NCBI GenBank assembly: GCA_023053685.1
Contig: JALIGW010000061.1
Location: 3,056,001 to 3,120,000, forward strand
DNA from: Diadophis punctatus similis
Taxonomy: Eukaryota; Chordata; Lepidosauria; Squamata; Dipsadidae
Length of the DNA: 64,000 nt
Reading direction: 5' to 3'
Of this stretch, positions 63,376-64,000 are shown piece after piece. The position numbers and the translations under genes were made by a program. The notes below the pieces were generated by a model. The model searched no databases and had not been told where the DNA came from. It saw nothing but the letters and a program-made list of their open reading frames with translations. Numbering within the stretch: position 1 is the stretch's first letter; the number at the start of each line of letters is the position of its first letter.

Positions 63376-64000
63376 GCCGATACTCACAGGTCTCAGCCAG
63401 GAACTCCACCCCCAGCTTCTGTGAATTCAAACTACAATGGAGTGAGGTTTTTTCCCCAGATACTCACAGGTCTCAGCCAGGAACTCCACGCCAAGCTTCT
63501 GTGAATTCATACTGCAATGGAGTGAGGTTTTTTAACCCAGAAACTCACAGGTCTCAGCCAGGAACTCCACCCCCGGCTTCTGTGAATTCAAACTACAATG
63601 GAGTGAGGTTTTGTTCCCCCAGATACTCACAGGTCTCAGCCAGGAACTCCACCCCCAACTTCTGTGAAATCAAACTACAATGAAGTGAGGTTTTTTCCCC
63701 AGATACTCACAGGTCTCAGCCAGGAACTCCACGCCAAGCTTCTGTGAATTCATACTGCAATGGAGTGAGGTTTTTTAACCCAGAAACTCACAGGTCTCAG
63801 CCAGGAACTCCACCCCCAGCTTCTGTGAATTCAAACTACAATGGAGGGAGGTTCCCCCCCCCCGATACTCACAGGTCTCAGCCAGGAACTCCACTCCCAG
63901 CTTCTTTGAAATCAAACTACAATGGAGTGAGGTTTTTTCCCAGATACTCACAGGTCTTAGCCAGGAACTCCACCCCCAGCTTCTGTGAATTCAAACTACA
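62729..64000 (+). repeat. 646-bp (8-unit) tandem duplication, cut by window end
   Basis: From CCCGCCGATACTC at 62727 the order recurs at 63373, offset 646: consensus, HindIII dimer, CCCCCAACTTC/GAAATC, CAATGAAG, a second HindIII dimer, GAGGGAGG and CTTTGAAATC. The junction joins the front of a TTTTGTTCCC tail to the back of a CCGCCGATAC tail inside the pyrimidine tract. The array runs off the window at 64000, so its right boundary is not seen. Confidence 0.83.

Larger units (their letters stand above)
1..64000. repeat. Uninterrupted tandem satellite array, ~81-bp unit, whole window
   Basis: Every line of the window is a copy of one unit that begins GATACTCACAGGTCTCAG, continues through CCAGGAACTCCACCCCCAG and CTTCTGTGAATTCAAAC, and ends GGAGTGAGGTT plus a T/C tract. 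The first complete copy starts at 11 and the last, cut by the window end, at 63943. Spacings between block copies (727, 1131, 1618, 2670, 6471, 9694 bp) divide into whole units at about 80.8 bp each, giving roughly 790 units. All copies point the same way. There are no inversions, interspersed elements or unique spacers. The unit is about 51% GC with C exceeding G on this strand. The family is unknown to me. A eukaryotic satellite or large minisatellite is the only reading I can support; the species cannot be told from the sequence. Confidence 0.98.

Noticed and set aside
1..64000. CRISPR array
   Set aside because: Units abut directly with no unique spacers, the repeat is 81 bp and there are no cas genes.
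1..64000. Bacterial or phage repeat-protein locus
   Set aside because: No ribosome binding sites, no operon structure and no non-repeat coding sequence appear anywhere in 64 kb. CpG depletion also argues against it.
1..64000. Transposon or retrovirus-derived internal sequence
   Set aside because: No terminal repeats, target-site duplications, polymerase or integrase motifs, or A-rich tails were seen. Every stretch aligns to the 81-bp unit.
44..64000. EcoRI-centred palindrome TGAATTCA as a cruciform or regulatory dyad
   Set aside because: Only 8 bp with no spacer and no extension of symmetry. It recurs because the unit recurs, and it is too short to be meaningful alone.

Overview
The window is one uninterrupted tandem-repeat (satellite/minisatellite) array from base 1 to base 64000. 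The unit is about 81 bp, 81 bp in the consensus and mostly 80-82 bp in practice. Every copy lies in the same orientation, which gives roughly 790 units. I see no protein-coding gene, RNA gene, transposon, CRISPR array or unique single-copy sequence. The consensus unit is about 51% GC, has more C than G on the + strand (25 versus 16 per unit) and contains no CpG. It carries GAATTC, AGCT and GGTCTC once each and ends in a T-then-C pyrimidine tract. Array length, lack of genes and CpG depletion point to a eukaryotic, probably animal, heterochromatic or subtelomere/centromere-like locus in a long-read assembly. I do not recognise the satellite family and cannot name the species.

Layout. Units differ by a limited set of diagnostic variants, and runs of these variants recur in the same order, so the array has nested higher-order structure. 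(1) 173-11424: two tandem copies of a block of about 5.6 kb. (2) 10466-12760: a 14-unit (1131 bp) pair bridging into the next domain. (3) About 11.5-25.3 kb: a 33-unit (2670 bp) higher-order repeat, itself embedded in a block of about 6.47 kb (14081-19545, repeated at 20552-25289). (4) Near 25.9 kb new variants appear that are absent to the left. (5) From about 26.6 kb to the end, a composite of about 10 kb is traversed a little over three times (starts near 26.56, 36.26, 47.18 and 57.37 kb), modified by internal duplications of 728, 888, 811, 1133, 1130, 1618 and 646 bp. The last 12 kb has the highest density of short, recent-looking duplications.

Because 81 is a multiple of three and three of the six frames of the consensus lack stops, the array produces many spurious open frames with a 27-residue period (up to 378 codons). 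They appear on both strands, overlap one another and end at frame-shifting unit variants. I treat none as a gene. Block boundaries were read by eye from shared variant order and are accurate to about one unit unless stated. Orientation (+) is arbitrary.
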